Part shown: positions 32,180-44,500 of the stretch, in pieces
Layout: the number at the start of each line of letters is the position of its first letter
How positions within the stretch are numbered: the first letter of the stretch is position 1
Assembly (NCBI RefSeq): GCF_032362555.1
Contig: NC_083522.1
Span: 4,628,001 to 4,692,000 of the forward strand
DNA: 64,000 nucleotides
Direction: 5' to 3'
From: Amyelois transitella
Lineage: Eukaryota; Arthropoda; Insecta; Lepidoptera; Pyralidae
Notes under the pieces: model-generated
The model's database searches: none
Told to the model about the DNA's origin: nothing
Seen by the model: the letters and a program-made list of their open reading frames with translations, nothing else
Made by a program: the position numbers and the translations under genes

Positions 32180-32870
32180 TCCATGGCTGTCGTAAAAAGC
32201 GACTAACAGAAAGACTTATAAACTTTGTTGTAGGCGATGATTTTTCCTGTAGGCGATGGGCTAGCAACCTGTCACTATTTGAATCTCAATCCCATCATGA
32301 AGTCGAATTAGCTGAACGTGGCCTTTAACTATTTTCGATGGTTGGCTGTGTATCTCGCATGGCATAATAATGTCAATCTAGCTCTAGCTGGTGCGAAATT
32401 GACATTATACTGTTCATAGGACTTACAAAACAACAAGAACTTGAACCATATGTGATTTATTATATAAAAAGGCACGGTATCAAAAGACATACCTAGGTAT
32501 GTACTTTGATCAAATGTAGTCGATATGTAAAGAAAGCGTTCGACGAAGGAAAAATAATTACGATACCCATAGGCTAGGTCTCAAATGACATTACTTTCCC
32601 TCGTCAAAGCTGTAGCCGAATCGTGCATAGGTATTTTTCACCAGGTAGAAAAATTCAGGTAGGATACATACACACTTGATTCCAATCCACACAGATAATA
32701 AAGAGAAAAGATTTGTATTTTTTATGTTTAATTTTTAACTCAAAAACTACCTACTGAGCCGATTTTGATGAAATTTGGTGCACAGATATAAAAGACCTTT
32801 ACGAATAACAGCTCCTTTTTTCTGGAAATTCGAACGGGAGCGAAGCTCCGCGCAAAAGCTAGTTTTATAT
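32180..32870 (-). repeat. Family B copy followed by another dispersed repeat
   Basis: At 32180-32335 a family B copy is reversed (CCATGGCTGTCGTAAAAAGC, GATGGGCTAGCAACCTGTCA). At about 32740-32870 a different reversed repeat has GAGCCGATTTTGATGAAATT and AACGGGAGCGAAGCTCCGCG, also lepidopteran in style. No gene is seen between 31274 and 33334. Confidence 0.6.
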
Positions 32871-33334
32871 AAATACGACATACAAAAATACAATAAACAC
32901 ACTGTCACTGGCTAGTAATAAGTTACGTTACAACCATTCTATGGTTCCTTTATATTAAGGCACATATACATATATACCATTGGTTTAGCCATACCTTTAA
33001 GTACCAACAATTGATCTACAATATATCCTATACTTATTATTACATAAACTATAACTATCACAGGTATGTGTATATTACATTCCCAGCTCCGCAGGAGCAG
33101 ACTAGCTAGTACTTTTAATCAATATCAATACACTATACAAAAGTAAAAAAGTATATTTAATATACTTCCAATAAATATTGCTAAAAGTTATGTAATTCAT
33201 AGTTTTAGTTTTTTTCTCCCTTTTCTACGCAAATCTCTGGCAACACAGGGCCGATGTCAATTCAACTTTTCTTGTAATGATTAAAACTAGGTACCTATGT
33301 AACATATAAAAATTGAACATCATTTACGTAAAAC

Positions 33335-35406
33335 TTACCCAGCCAACACATAAGCCAGATAATAGCGAAAATATACCACAATAAGCAGTGTCAAGCTTTA
33401 TTAATTATGTATTACAGCTGATGTTATGGCTTAATTTTGAATAAGAGAGTTCTTAAATTAAAATAATGTTGTAAGCTTACTAAATTCTGCATAAAGTTCG
33501 CGGTATTTTTTCAAGCTGAATAATAATCAAGAGTAGTATCTGCTAAACAAGCGATATTCAAATAAAAGTAATTGAAACAGCTATTATCTGCACATTAGCT
33601 GAAATTTTTGCATTGACCTGTATAACATTTTAAAGAAAAGCAGTTAAACAGCAAAACGCTGAATATTAGACAAAATACTTTCTTTAAGCTGTTTAGTGTA
33701 CGAAATGGTACTAATTTATTCAGATGCTGAATAATTTAGATATTTTCTTCTTTTTACAGCTAACTTCTGCAAAATTGAAAATAAACTCCTTGTTTTACCA
33801 AACTTATAGCGCTATAAGCATACAATTGTCTTTATGTTAAACTTAAAACAATATCAGTTACAAATGTGGGTATCTTAAGCAGCAAATAACTGATTAGTTG
33901 AAGATATCGTATGTTTATATCCAGATATTTCACCATTTTGTGACAAAATCAACAATATGCCTCCTCAGAAAAATAATAACAAAAGAGTAAATGATTCATG
34001 GAAAAAAAAGAGAACGGGAGGAACAAGAAGAAAATGTTCACGAGAGTATGTAAAGATAAAAAATAGTATCTGTACAGTAATAGAAAAGAGTTTAACATCT
34101 GATACAAATGGGCCCGAGCCAAGTGCGACCAACACAGTTGAAGAGGGTTCTGTACACGATGATTATGCATCACCATCAGGATTAGTGATTCAAACACATA
34201 GACTAGGTCCAACTTTAGGTGCAGATAACGACAATACATACATATGTGTGAAAGATATTAAAAAAGAGATTTAAATGGAAATATAATTAGGTGCTCTTGG
34301 GTGTATTTTGTAACAAGCGCGAAACTTTTGGTTGCAACTACCTACAATTTTAGTTGGTAATATAAACAATTGTCTAACTAAATATTACGCAATGCGTCAT
34401 TCATAGTAGTACTATAAATACCTACATTAGTATAGGTCCCATCACCCTCAAATATTCATGGATTTATTTTCTATAAAAAAGCACCCTAAAAAGCTGAATA
34501 AAAGTATACTGTTTTATGTAATTTAAGACCTTTTGCTGATAAATATATAATTATTGTACTTTAAACCAAATAATTTCTGGATATGTAGTAGTATGTGAAC
34601 TATTATGCAAAAATAAGCAAAATAATCACTGATATAAACACTTTAATTCAAATTGGCCTTCCGCCATTAACTAACGTTCGACATAAACCTATTTTTATAA
34701 ATCCTCAACATTTATCTTATGAAACACTTTGTTTAGTGAGTAGGAAACATTATCAGTTATACAAAATTTGATTCTCATTACTTGCTGGGACTGAAATTTG
34801 ATAAAAAGTAAAGATCATTTAATTTAAATATTATTTCACATTTGTTTACCTTTTAAAATATAGCTTTATCTTGAGGCGCTCAAAAAATGTATAATGACCA
34901 TGTTGATAATTCACAGTAAAGTGCCATGCGTTTATATAATTCACCTTAAACTTACTTAAAATGTATGAAATCATTTACGCTATTTTATATCGGCGACCAT
35001 TTACAATATTTTGAACTAAGCGACACAAATTTATCCCGTCACAATAAAAAATAATTTTTACTTGAATAATTTCTTTGTAAAACTACTCCAAAGATCGGAA
35101 TTTCGTATATCATTTGAATATCTGAACTCACAAATTAACAACTGCATAAAAGATGTATAATTTCTGGACTAAAGAAAAATCAGAATTTATGCAGAAGATA
35201 TTCAGTGCGTCGTACATTTATTCAGCTGCTATGTGGCTATTAATCAACTGTTAACCAAATTGAAGAAAGATATTTTGTGCCCAAATTGCTTGAATATCAC
35301 CTGTATAAGCGCTTACACAGAAGTTATACAAATACTTTATCCAGCTTAAAGTTAAAAGATTGCTTTTACGCAAAATTTATACAGCTATACTGTGTTGGCT
35401 GGGTAA
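33335..35406. mobile_element. Unclassified 2.07-kb DNA element with 16-bp terminal inverted repeats
   Basis: TTACCCAGCCAACACA at 33335-33350 is exactly matched in reverse complement at 35391-35406. The interior is very AT-rich and is scattered with short copies of GCTGAATA in both orientations, for example near 33516, 33655, 33725, 34493 and 35217, densest near the left end. One 105-codon frame (33957-34274) is present; no transposase core is seen. The target duplication is unclear: flanks AAAC and ACAC agree in three of four bases. It lies between the two SLC46 copies. Confidence 0.75.
33957..34274 (+). CDS. Small basic protein frame inside the 2.07-kb element, function unknown
   Basis: It starts with ATG and encodes 105 residues. 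The first 35 residues are strongly basic (MPPQKNNNKRVNDSWKKKRT, then RRKCSREYVKIK), as in a DNA-binding or nuclear targeting segment; the remainder is neutral to acidic and ends DIKKEI. I do not recognise the family. It may be the first exon of a larger transposon protein whose other parts are deleted. Weak points are its small size and the AT-rich surroundings. Confidence 0.35.
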   Translation: MPPQKNNNKRVNDSWKKKRTGGTRRKCSREYVKIKNSICTVIEKSLTSDTNGPEPSATNTVEEGSVHDDYASPSGLVIQTHRLGPTLGADNDNTYICVKDIKKEI

Positions 35407-35558
35407 ACACTTATAGGAATAGTGTATTTTTCCCAAGCTTTGCTCAATAATAATCATACATTGAAAGATGCAAAAATATTATCTGCTTACTTTAAGTATT
35501 TTACCGATAACTTTAGAATACTTAATAAATGGGAGTTTACACGTTGCTCTTTGTTCCT

Positions 35559-38500
35559 TCAATCTTCAGCGACAGCAGAGACAGAGTTCACTGGTTCGTA
35601 ACTGACTGATGGCGATTTCCATCTGAGATAAACAACGACACTGGAAAGACAATAACAGCTCTTTGTAAAATATGGTATTATTTAAACTTATTAATAATCA
35701 AAAAAACGTTAATATTTTCGGTGGCATTAAGTTTTAAGTCAAAAATGTTTTAAAACCACTTAAAATTCTACTTGGTTTAAACCATCGCCGCTTAATAAGT
35801 CTCCAAAAAAAGAAAAACGTATAAATAAATTTCAAATCACAAAAAAAAAACAAACGCAATATGTTTTAAATTTAGAATTTATCCCCAAAAAAGAAAGGTC
35901 AAAGCAAAGTCGATTAGGATATTACTCATAAAGTTGGCGCGACAGACTTTGTTTTACACGAGTGTAAAAATTGATAATGCATTCCAAATAACCTACATGT
36001 TTAAGGAAGGTAAGTATATAACCAATATTTCCATGCTAATAAAATAATAAATTTTTAATATAATATTAATATCTTCTGTTAATTTTGTAGTTTATTTAGT
36101 ATTTAATTGTCGATGTTTTGTTGATGACTTACAGTAGCATAACTAAGCAGATAGCATTCACGAAGCTAGTCATCAACAATATGGCCCCAGGGAATGAAGC
36201 AATCGTTAGGTTGTACACTGCATTGTATAGAGCTGGTGATATCAAGGGGAAAATCCCTTCGATCGCGCACATTAACGCGAAAACTTTGGCGATGTCTTGG
36301 ACAGGCAGAATCTTTGTGAGGAAAGACCTGATGAGCGGGGCGGACAGACTGCCAAACGATGACACGCCTGATGCTGCAAATATTACAATAAATAATATAT
36401 AAATGGGACGAATTACAGATTACAAATTTGAGATAGCCTCAAAGTAAGTTCGAGACAAATGAGTTACTAAATCGACACAAATATACATTTAATAACGCTA
36501 TCCCCTAAGACCCATATCTCTTTCTTATTTATTATATAATATTCTTTATTCTTAAATAAGGCCTATAAGCTTGTAACTTGTCACTATCAGAATTAAAATT
36601 CTTTATTAGAAAAGAAGAAATAGCTATCCAGCTGGTGGCCGTGGCCTTTCAATCTTTCAATTCAATTCAATTCGCGTAGGGATAAAGACAAAATAAATGT
36701 ATTTATGTTTCTTTAATATGCATTTAAATTATTATACCGCTCCCTATGTAAAAACAGTTTAATGTCGGTCCTATTGCTGTCTGAAAAATTATTATATTGT
36801 TTTATAACAAAATATTCCATTTTCAACATTCTCTATGTAAGAGTTATATTTAAAAAAAAATAATTGTAATGATCTAATTGACTGGCAATTTTATGAAACA
36901 GCTCTATGTTTGTTTGTAATATCTTTTTTGTACATACAGCTCTTATATATTTTTCATATTTTATTTATGGAATTCCCATTATCTAAATAAAGAAAGTAGA
37001 TTGCATTATATAAATTATAATATATAATATCAGTAAGATATTGAACGTAAGATACCAATAGTACCAATACCATCCAAATGATAACTTTAATTAAATTTAA
37101 TTCCATGAAAGGGTTTCAACGCAACATTTCAAACCGCAGTGATAACGTTATCATGTTGTTAGGTACCTACTAATGCCTGAAAATTAGTCAACTTTACCAT
37201 CTGCGTTCTTATTTTAGTTGCTAAACAAATACAATTATTTGAATACAATGTATTTCAACTTATCAAACAATAAATGGCTAAGACATTGTTCAAACAATAA
37301 TAATTAGACGTTTAGTTTGGTTTGATATTTGGCCTCCTAGCACAGTCACAGTTTCTTAAAATAACAATTCCATGTTGTATGTACGTATCTAGTGTATCTT
37401 TTTTCTTGATGTACGTGGTTTTATCTCACAGAACCAAAAAATTAATGATTTGTAGATCAATATACCTACTATCACTAGTAGAATAAAAAAATAAGTACAT
37501 ACCCAAGTACATGTGCCAAGAAGCAACAGCAATCGTCTTTATCGCGTACTCCCCAACCGATGACGCAAACGAGATCGCCGAGAACGCCAAGTCACTCACT
37601 TTGCAGTACTTTTGGATCACAGCCACACCCAAAAATGAGCCAACAAAGGAAATTAGCACACTGGCAGCAGAAAATTGGTTGAAATCCTTTAAGGACCAGT
37701 GCAATTTCTCTCTCGTGTATAAGTACTCTAAACCTGATAGGCCGTAAAGTATAAACACGTTCAAACTATTTGCAACAGTCAGAATGAGTATCTGTGCCCG
37801 CAGATAGTTTGGACGACGTTTAAAACATTCTGTTACCATCTCTTTTATTAGTAAAAAGTCGAGCACTGATGACAGGGTTCCCTGAAACGAAATGAAAGAT
37901 TGGTAAGTATAAGTACATTTGTAAGAATGTGGGTAAATATTATTTATCCTTTGACCCGTTTGAGTCCACTTTCACTGAGGTGAATTTTGAAATCATAGGA
38001 TTACGACCTAATTATAAATAACAAGATAACTTAAATCAAGATAGATGCACTTAGTAGAAGTGCTTTACCCGTAGTCGCCTTTTACAAATGATAGTCTAAA
38101 ATGCAGGATACCACACGTGCAAGTAGAATAGGACACATGTAGTAGTGTTACATTATATTGTCATTCACATAAATATCTAATAAGTATGATAACGTTCTAA
38201 AACTAATAAAGTACAGGGCTTAGGTAGTGTATATACACTACATATACATGATATATCAGGTTCAATTCCCTAAGTGGATATCTAGGTCCTCGATACATAG
38301 CTTGCAACCTTGCAATATATGGGCTCAGATAACAGACAGGTTACAGAAGAAACCAGTTAGATATATATTGTGTAGGCACGATTTTACTTTGAAGATTCTT
38401 ATACTTCAATTTTATTGGGTACGCCTGCCTATTAGAGGTGACGGGAAAACCAAATACAGTTGTGAATCGCTTAACCCTTAAATGGATAATGTTGTTTTTA

Positions 38501-41500
38501 AACAACATACTAAACATCACAGATAAAATTGACCTTCTATTAATGTTTTGTTATTTTTGACAACTAGTTCTTATTTCTGAACGAATTTTGTACTTCTTTT
38601 AATGTTGGCACTATCTAATACTTTTATGCATTTGAAATAAAGGTAATGTCAAATGTCACTTTGAAGAAAAGTTTTCTAGTGGCGCGAAACTAAGTTTTGT
38701 AGCTGTGTTCGGACTTTGATAAAATATAATGTAAGTATAAAACATATTTTTATTTGCTTGATTATATCTTCAATTGCATGTTTATGTTGTAAAACATTGA
38801 AAATAATTTGTTGCTACTGTTGAATAAGGCGAAATATGGTATGTTGTAGGAAAACTACAATGCGCATTGCCTGCTAAATAAACGCATGTTAGGTGAAGGA
38901 TTTTTATTTTGCTTTTCAGCTTGCCGCGATTACTAGAAAGCGAAATTACAAAAGTATTAAGAAACTCTTGAAGATTCAGAAGACGGCTTAGACGGGTCAG
39001 ACTCCGAAGTAGAGGATGAAGGTCACTATTATCAAACAGCTCGAGATGTTCTTCGAGACCTTGAAAATAGTGATGAAGGTGAGAATGCCCAGTCTGATAA
39101 AGTGGATGCTGATCCTCCTCTTGTCATCGACAACGATGAAAATATGCCAGACCCTCCTATTTTGGAAGCCGAAGAAGCAGCACCCCAGAGTAGATCACTA
39201 GGGATTTCTAAACGACCTCTGGTTTGGCGAAAACGGAATCTTGTTACTGCTGAAGACAGCCTTATTTTTAGGGGAGAAAATCAGATACTGGAAGCATTTT
39301 CTCACAGAAGGAATTTTCTCACTGGGAACAGTAAGAGTAAACCGATTGAGAAACTGCAAATTGCCTGAAAAAAAAACACTATAATGAAAAAAAAACGTAG
39401 CCAGAGGATTCTATGAGGAAAACGTGGCTACTGTGGATGATATTGACGTAAGTGCTGTTGTGTGGAAAGATAACAAGCCCGTTAACCTTCTATCCACTTA
39501 CGTAGGAGCAGAACCAGCAACCACAGTCACACGCTTTGATAAATCGAAGAAAGAGAGAGTTGCTATTCCATGCCCCAAAGTAATCAAGGAGTACAATGCC
39601 CACATGGGAGGCGTGGACTTATTAGACTCATTTATAGGTCGTTATCACATCACAATCAAGAGCCGCAAGTGGACGATCCGCTTATTTTATCATTTCCTGG
39701 ACCTCGCAGTTATAAATTCATGGGTTATGTTCAAGAAGGTAAATAATATGAAAGGAAATGATCAACTTCTCAATTTGGGTACATTCAGGCTAGAACTTGC
39801 TGAAACCCTCTGCAAATTGGGTCTACCTGCAAATGGCGCTAAACATGGTCGACCAAGTAGGAGCACAATACAAAGAGAACTTGTAATGAAGAAGTTCCGT
39901 GGACCAGCTCAAGCAATTCCTTTGAAAGACGTCAGATTAGATCAGACATGTCATTGGGCAGTTTGGCTGGATAAGCAGCAGAGGTGCAAATTCCCGAAAT
40001 GTTCAGGCTTTACATTTAAAATGTGCCAAAAATGTCGTGTGTCTTTATGTGATACGAAAAAAATCAATTGTTTTTATAAATATCATAATGAAGAATAAAT
40101 AAATACATTTCAAAAACAATATCCACTCTGATTTTATCCATACTTGCAAAACATCAATGAATGCGCAATGTAGTTTATAAACAACACTCATATTATTGCA
40201 AAAAAAGTATAGTAAATTCATGTCTAGATTTTTTTACTCATTTTTCCTAAACAGTAATACACGTCTTTTACACAAATATATTTTTTTAAAACGTGAAAAA
40301 AAAATCATCCATTTAAGGGTTAATTATCATTTGTAGTTTTAGGGTTCAAATCCGACGAAATTCGTACTACTTTACAGAGTACAGACAAAGTATATTTTAA
40401 GACTTGAATCACATTTATAGTCAGATGAGAGAGAAGATTGCATGTTCCTGAAAGTCTTTGTTTTGATTCGGTAGCTATTGGGTGTTCGTAATAGAAGCCA
40501 TATCAAAGGCCGTGAGTAGGTTTAGGTTATAACCTCTGTCGTCGATGATTAAATAAAATAAGATAAAATGCTTACCCTCTGGGCTCTTCTCCAGAGAAAT
40601 AAGAAAAAAATTGTTGCAATTAAGAAGCATTAATTATGATCATCCAGCCATATCTTTTTTTGGCAATAAAGAACTTTTTGATCGGTAAATGCCATCTCAG
40701 ATAAGAGTAGATAAAAAAGACAAATTTAAGTAAGGTGACATTAATTTATTTTTATCCAACGGATAAGATTTCTCGAAAGAAAAATAAAACGAAATCGGCG
40801 GGACTTTATGAGATAGCAAAAGGTTAAATTTTATTTTTATGATGCTTTTGGAGATATAACTATAACTACAAAACTTAAGTTCAAATAAAATACAAAGTTT
40901 ACGAGCAATCACCCTGGAGCATTTCTCCATAACACTGATTTGACCAAATCTTGGAGTCATAAAATTTTATCACTACGTAGTATAAAGCAAAGTCGCTTCC
41001 CGCGCTGTCCCTATTTATGTACGACTAGAGGCCGCCCGCGCCTTCGTCCGCATGGAAACAATGTTTACTTCGTTCACATATATTATTTTTTTAATAGTGC
41101 CTATGTTTTTCAATAGTGTCTTAATCTTAACCATACTCTACTCACTTATAAATACCAAAGTAAGTTTGTCATAGTACAGGTAACATTTTGCTTAATATGT
41201 TAGAAAATTGTGTATGTAGAGAGTACGAGAAAGGACATAGGATACTTTGACGCGGGCGATGCTGCGCACGTAAGCTAGTGACATCGTATTAATCAAGACA
41301 GTAAATAATTCAGATGGTGTTTAAAATTCATTAGTATGGAAGCCTAGGGGCCTTGGAATTAAGTAGGTAAATTAAATTTGTAATAAACACGCAATGTAAC
41401 ATGCTATGCTATTATTTTATCGTAGGACAACCCATTTTAGCCGTTATTTTGATTTTAATTGACACTACTATTGTTAACATTATTGATACCTAATAGGTAT

Positions 41501-44500
41501 CTATCCATCCATCCATATGATCACGTCTGTATCCCTTGCGGGGTAGACAGAGTCAGCTGTCTTGAACATCTGACAGACCACGTTCAGCTGTTTGGCCTAA
41601 TGATAGAATTGATACCTCATAAGAATACTTTATCCACGCTTTAAATTTCAATATATATCATCAATAAAACCTACCAATTGCATTGATATTACAGCTTCAT
41701 CAAACCACCGAAAGGGTGTAATTAAAATTACCTAACTGGGTAGGTACTTTCCGCAATAATAAACGACAGAAAAATACCAGACAGCAGAAGGTGAAGGTTG
41801 TATAAAAATAAACACAGAGATATACAAGTTCTTGACTTAAAATGCGAACGATAATATCAGTTTTGATTTGAGTAAATAGATTGTAAAATTTCTATTTAAT
41901 GCATGCATAAAACAGAGTAAGAAGTAAGATATGACAATCGGTTCGATGATAGAGTCAATGTGATTCAAAAAGTGTTCCCATTATAATTTTCAGATTTTAA
42001 TCATACTGTGGCAATGTATCAAAGGCTATTTTCTGAGTTAGATCAAGTGCATTGCAATGCTCTTACGAGGTGAGAGAAAATATCGCGGGAAACAATTTCG
42101 TATAAAAACTTGCCCACTTTAGAATCGTGGTCAAAGGCTCGTGAAGCCGGACGGCAGCACGCAATAGGGAGTACCTACCGCCTAAAAGATTACTATCATT
42201 GTTTTACGACAAGAATATTAGGTGGAGTTTTATTTCAGAAAGTCAGTTTTAGTAACATAGGTCTTACATGCATTTTACTGGAAATAATTTTATTACCACA
42301 ACACAATGACAGCATTGGGATTAAGATGGTCAAACCAGCTCGTACGATGTCGCGCGCTACAAGTTGTACTAACTGTGTGGAAAAAGAGAACCACATTGAA
42401 TCGATTTCTTTTATTGTGCATTTGAATTACAAAGTCGGTTTAATTTCTAAAACCTTTTACAAACAAACACACATACATTCAGATCAAACTGAGAACCACC
42501 TTTTTTTAGGCGTTTAATAATCCATACTAACTATTATTATAAAGCTGAAGAGTTTGTTTGTTTGTTTGAACGCGCTAATCTCAACTACTGGTTCGAATTG
42601 CAAAATTATTTTTGTGTTGATTTATCGACGAAGGCTTTAGGCTATATCACGCTGCAACTATATGGAGCAAAGAAATAATGGAAAATGTGAAAAAAACGGG
42701 GAAAATTATTGATCCTTGAGGGCTTCAATGATGCCCAAATAACTATTCCACGCAGACGAAGTCGCGGGCACAGCTAGCATTTTTAACTTACCGGGACGGC
42801 TCCGACCAATGATTCTTGAAGCCATACATTTGTGACTGCATATGCTAACACGAAAATAGATGCTGCTATCAGTAGCATGTAGACATTGCCGACAGCTTTT
42901 AATAAATGAGAACAAGCTAAGGAGCCGACTACACTGCCTGCAGACACGGCGATTTCCATTAAAGTCATTCTGTGAAAAATATTACAAAATAGAAAAATCG
43001 TTAATAAAATTGTGCAGACATGCAAAAGCGTCCAAGACTTGGTGTAGCTACCCATAGAAATCTTAATCGAAATAAAAAACAATTTATTTATTTCTATGGA
43101 TATATGCAAGTCCCCACCGTTCAGTATAAGAACATTTACCTAAACAATTGTGACACAAAAACGTCTTGCGCATTGGCAGGCGACATTATTACAAACAAAA
43201 AAAAAATAAAACTCTATCCAGTTCAAATTGTTGTCTTTTCTCTAATTGAACTTGGATAAGCGTCTTTTTAACAAGAAGGATATGCAGAAGATCCGCTTGG
43301 ATTATGTAGCTTCCCTATTCTTTCAATGGAAAATCTTTTTAGTGTTAAAATCAACATAAATTTGCACTGGATATCGCTTTCAACCCAGACATACCTAAGC
43401 GAACTATTTTTAGAAGTGCTCACATCACTGATGTAACAAAAGGCGCCTGTAAAAAGCCCCGAGAAACCGCCAGTTATGGATATTGGGATCACTGTCAGGG
43501 TGTACCACCAGGGACCCAGATTGTCCAACATAGCGAACACAACGATAGACATGCTTGTCCAAGTCAGACCTAGAAATCACAAAGCTGTAAGGAATCGTCG
43601 GCAAGAATTCTTTCACCCCTATGTAGACTATATCCCCACTAACGCACCCATCTATTCGTTAAATATTACAAATGTATAAACTGATAAAATCTCCCGCGTC
43701 TCTGTTCCTAGAGTTTCGTAAATTTGAGTGAAGAGTGAATAGGCATTAATCATAATTTATCTTTTTATCTTGCTTAACATCAGGCGAATTGAGATAAATG
43801 AACTAAAATTTTTATTAAAAAATAACTTAATATTTTCGATAGTAACTCACTTTTCTTGTGTGCATAATTTTTCTATATTGATAAAGATACACTTTCATTG
43901 CTTTATGTATACCTACTTCTGATTTAGATATATGTGTGTATTATTTTTATCATAGATTTCTTAGTGTGTATTCTGAAAATACATTAAAAAATAATATTTA
44001 TACATATGTATTATGATTAGCTGCAACCTAAAGAAGATGGATATGGCTTAGACTAACTAACTGAGGGGGTAATTAATGCTAAAACCTCATGAAACACTGA
44101 TTAAGTTCAAAAATTTTACTAAGCTTTGATATTAATACTAATTGTGTGAATATTTTCTATTTATTTATTTATAGTGTACATTGTCCTTATACAAAACTAA
44201 AATAATAAAAAAGTGAGAAATCATAAACAAATACTTGATAAGACAACTGTACCTATCTGTAAGATTATGTAACATACAAAAGCAAATATTTGATTGCAAA
44301 CATAATAGAGTTACCAATGCAACATTTTATATATAATTTTACTGTTAAGTATCAACATATATGTATATACTTGTACTTTAGTACCTGAGAGAACGTGACT
44401 TAAGAGTTGTGGTGTCGCTTAAATAGCAGAACACCCCAGTTATCAACACACGCACATTTCCCATGAGTGATTTAGGGATGATCATTACTATAGTCCACCA

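Noticed and set aside
42110-42517. 135-codon plus-strand frame in an SLC46 copy B intron
   Set aside because: It begins at a non-ATG codon, has no recognisable motif, and lies within an intron.
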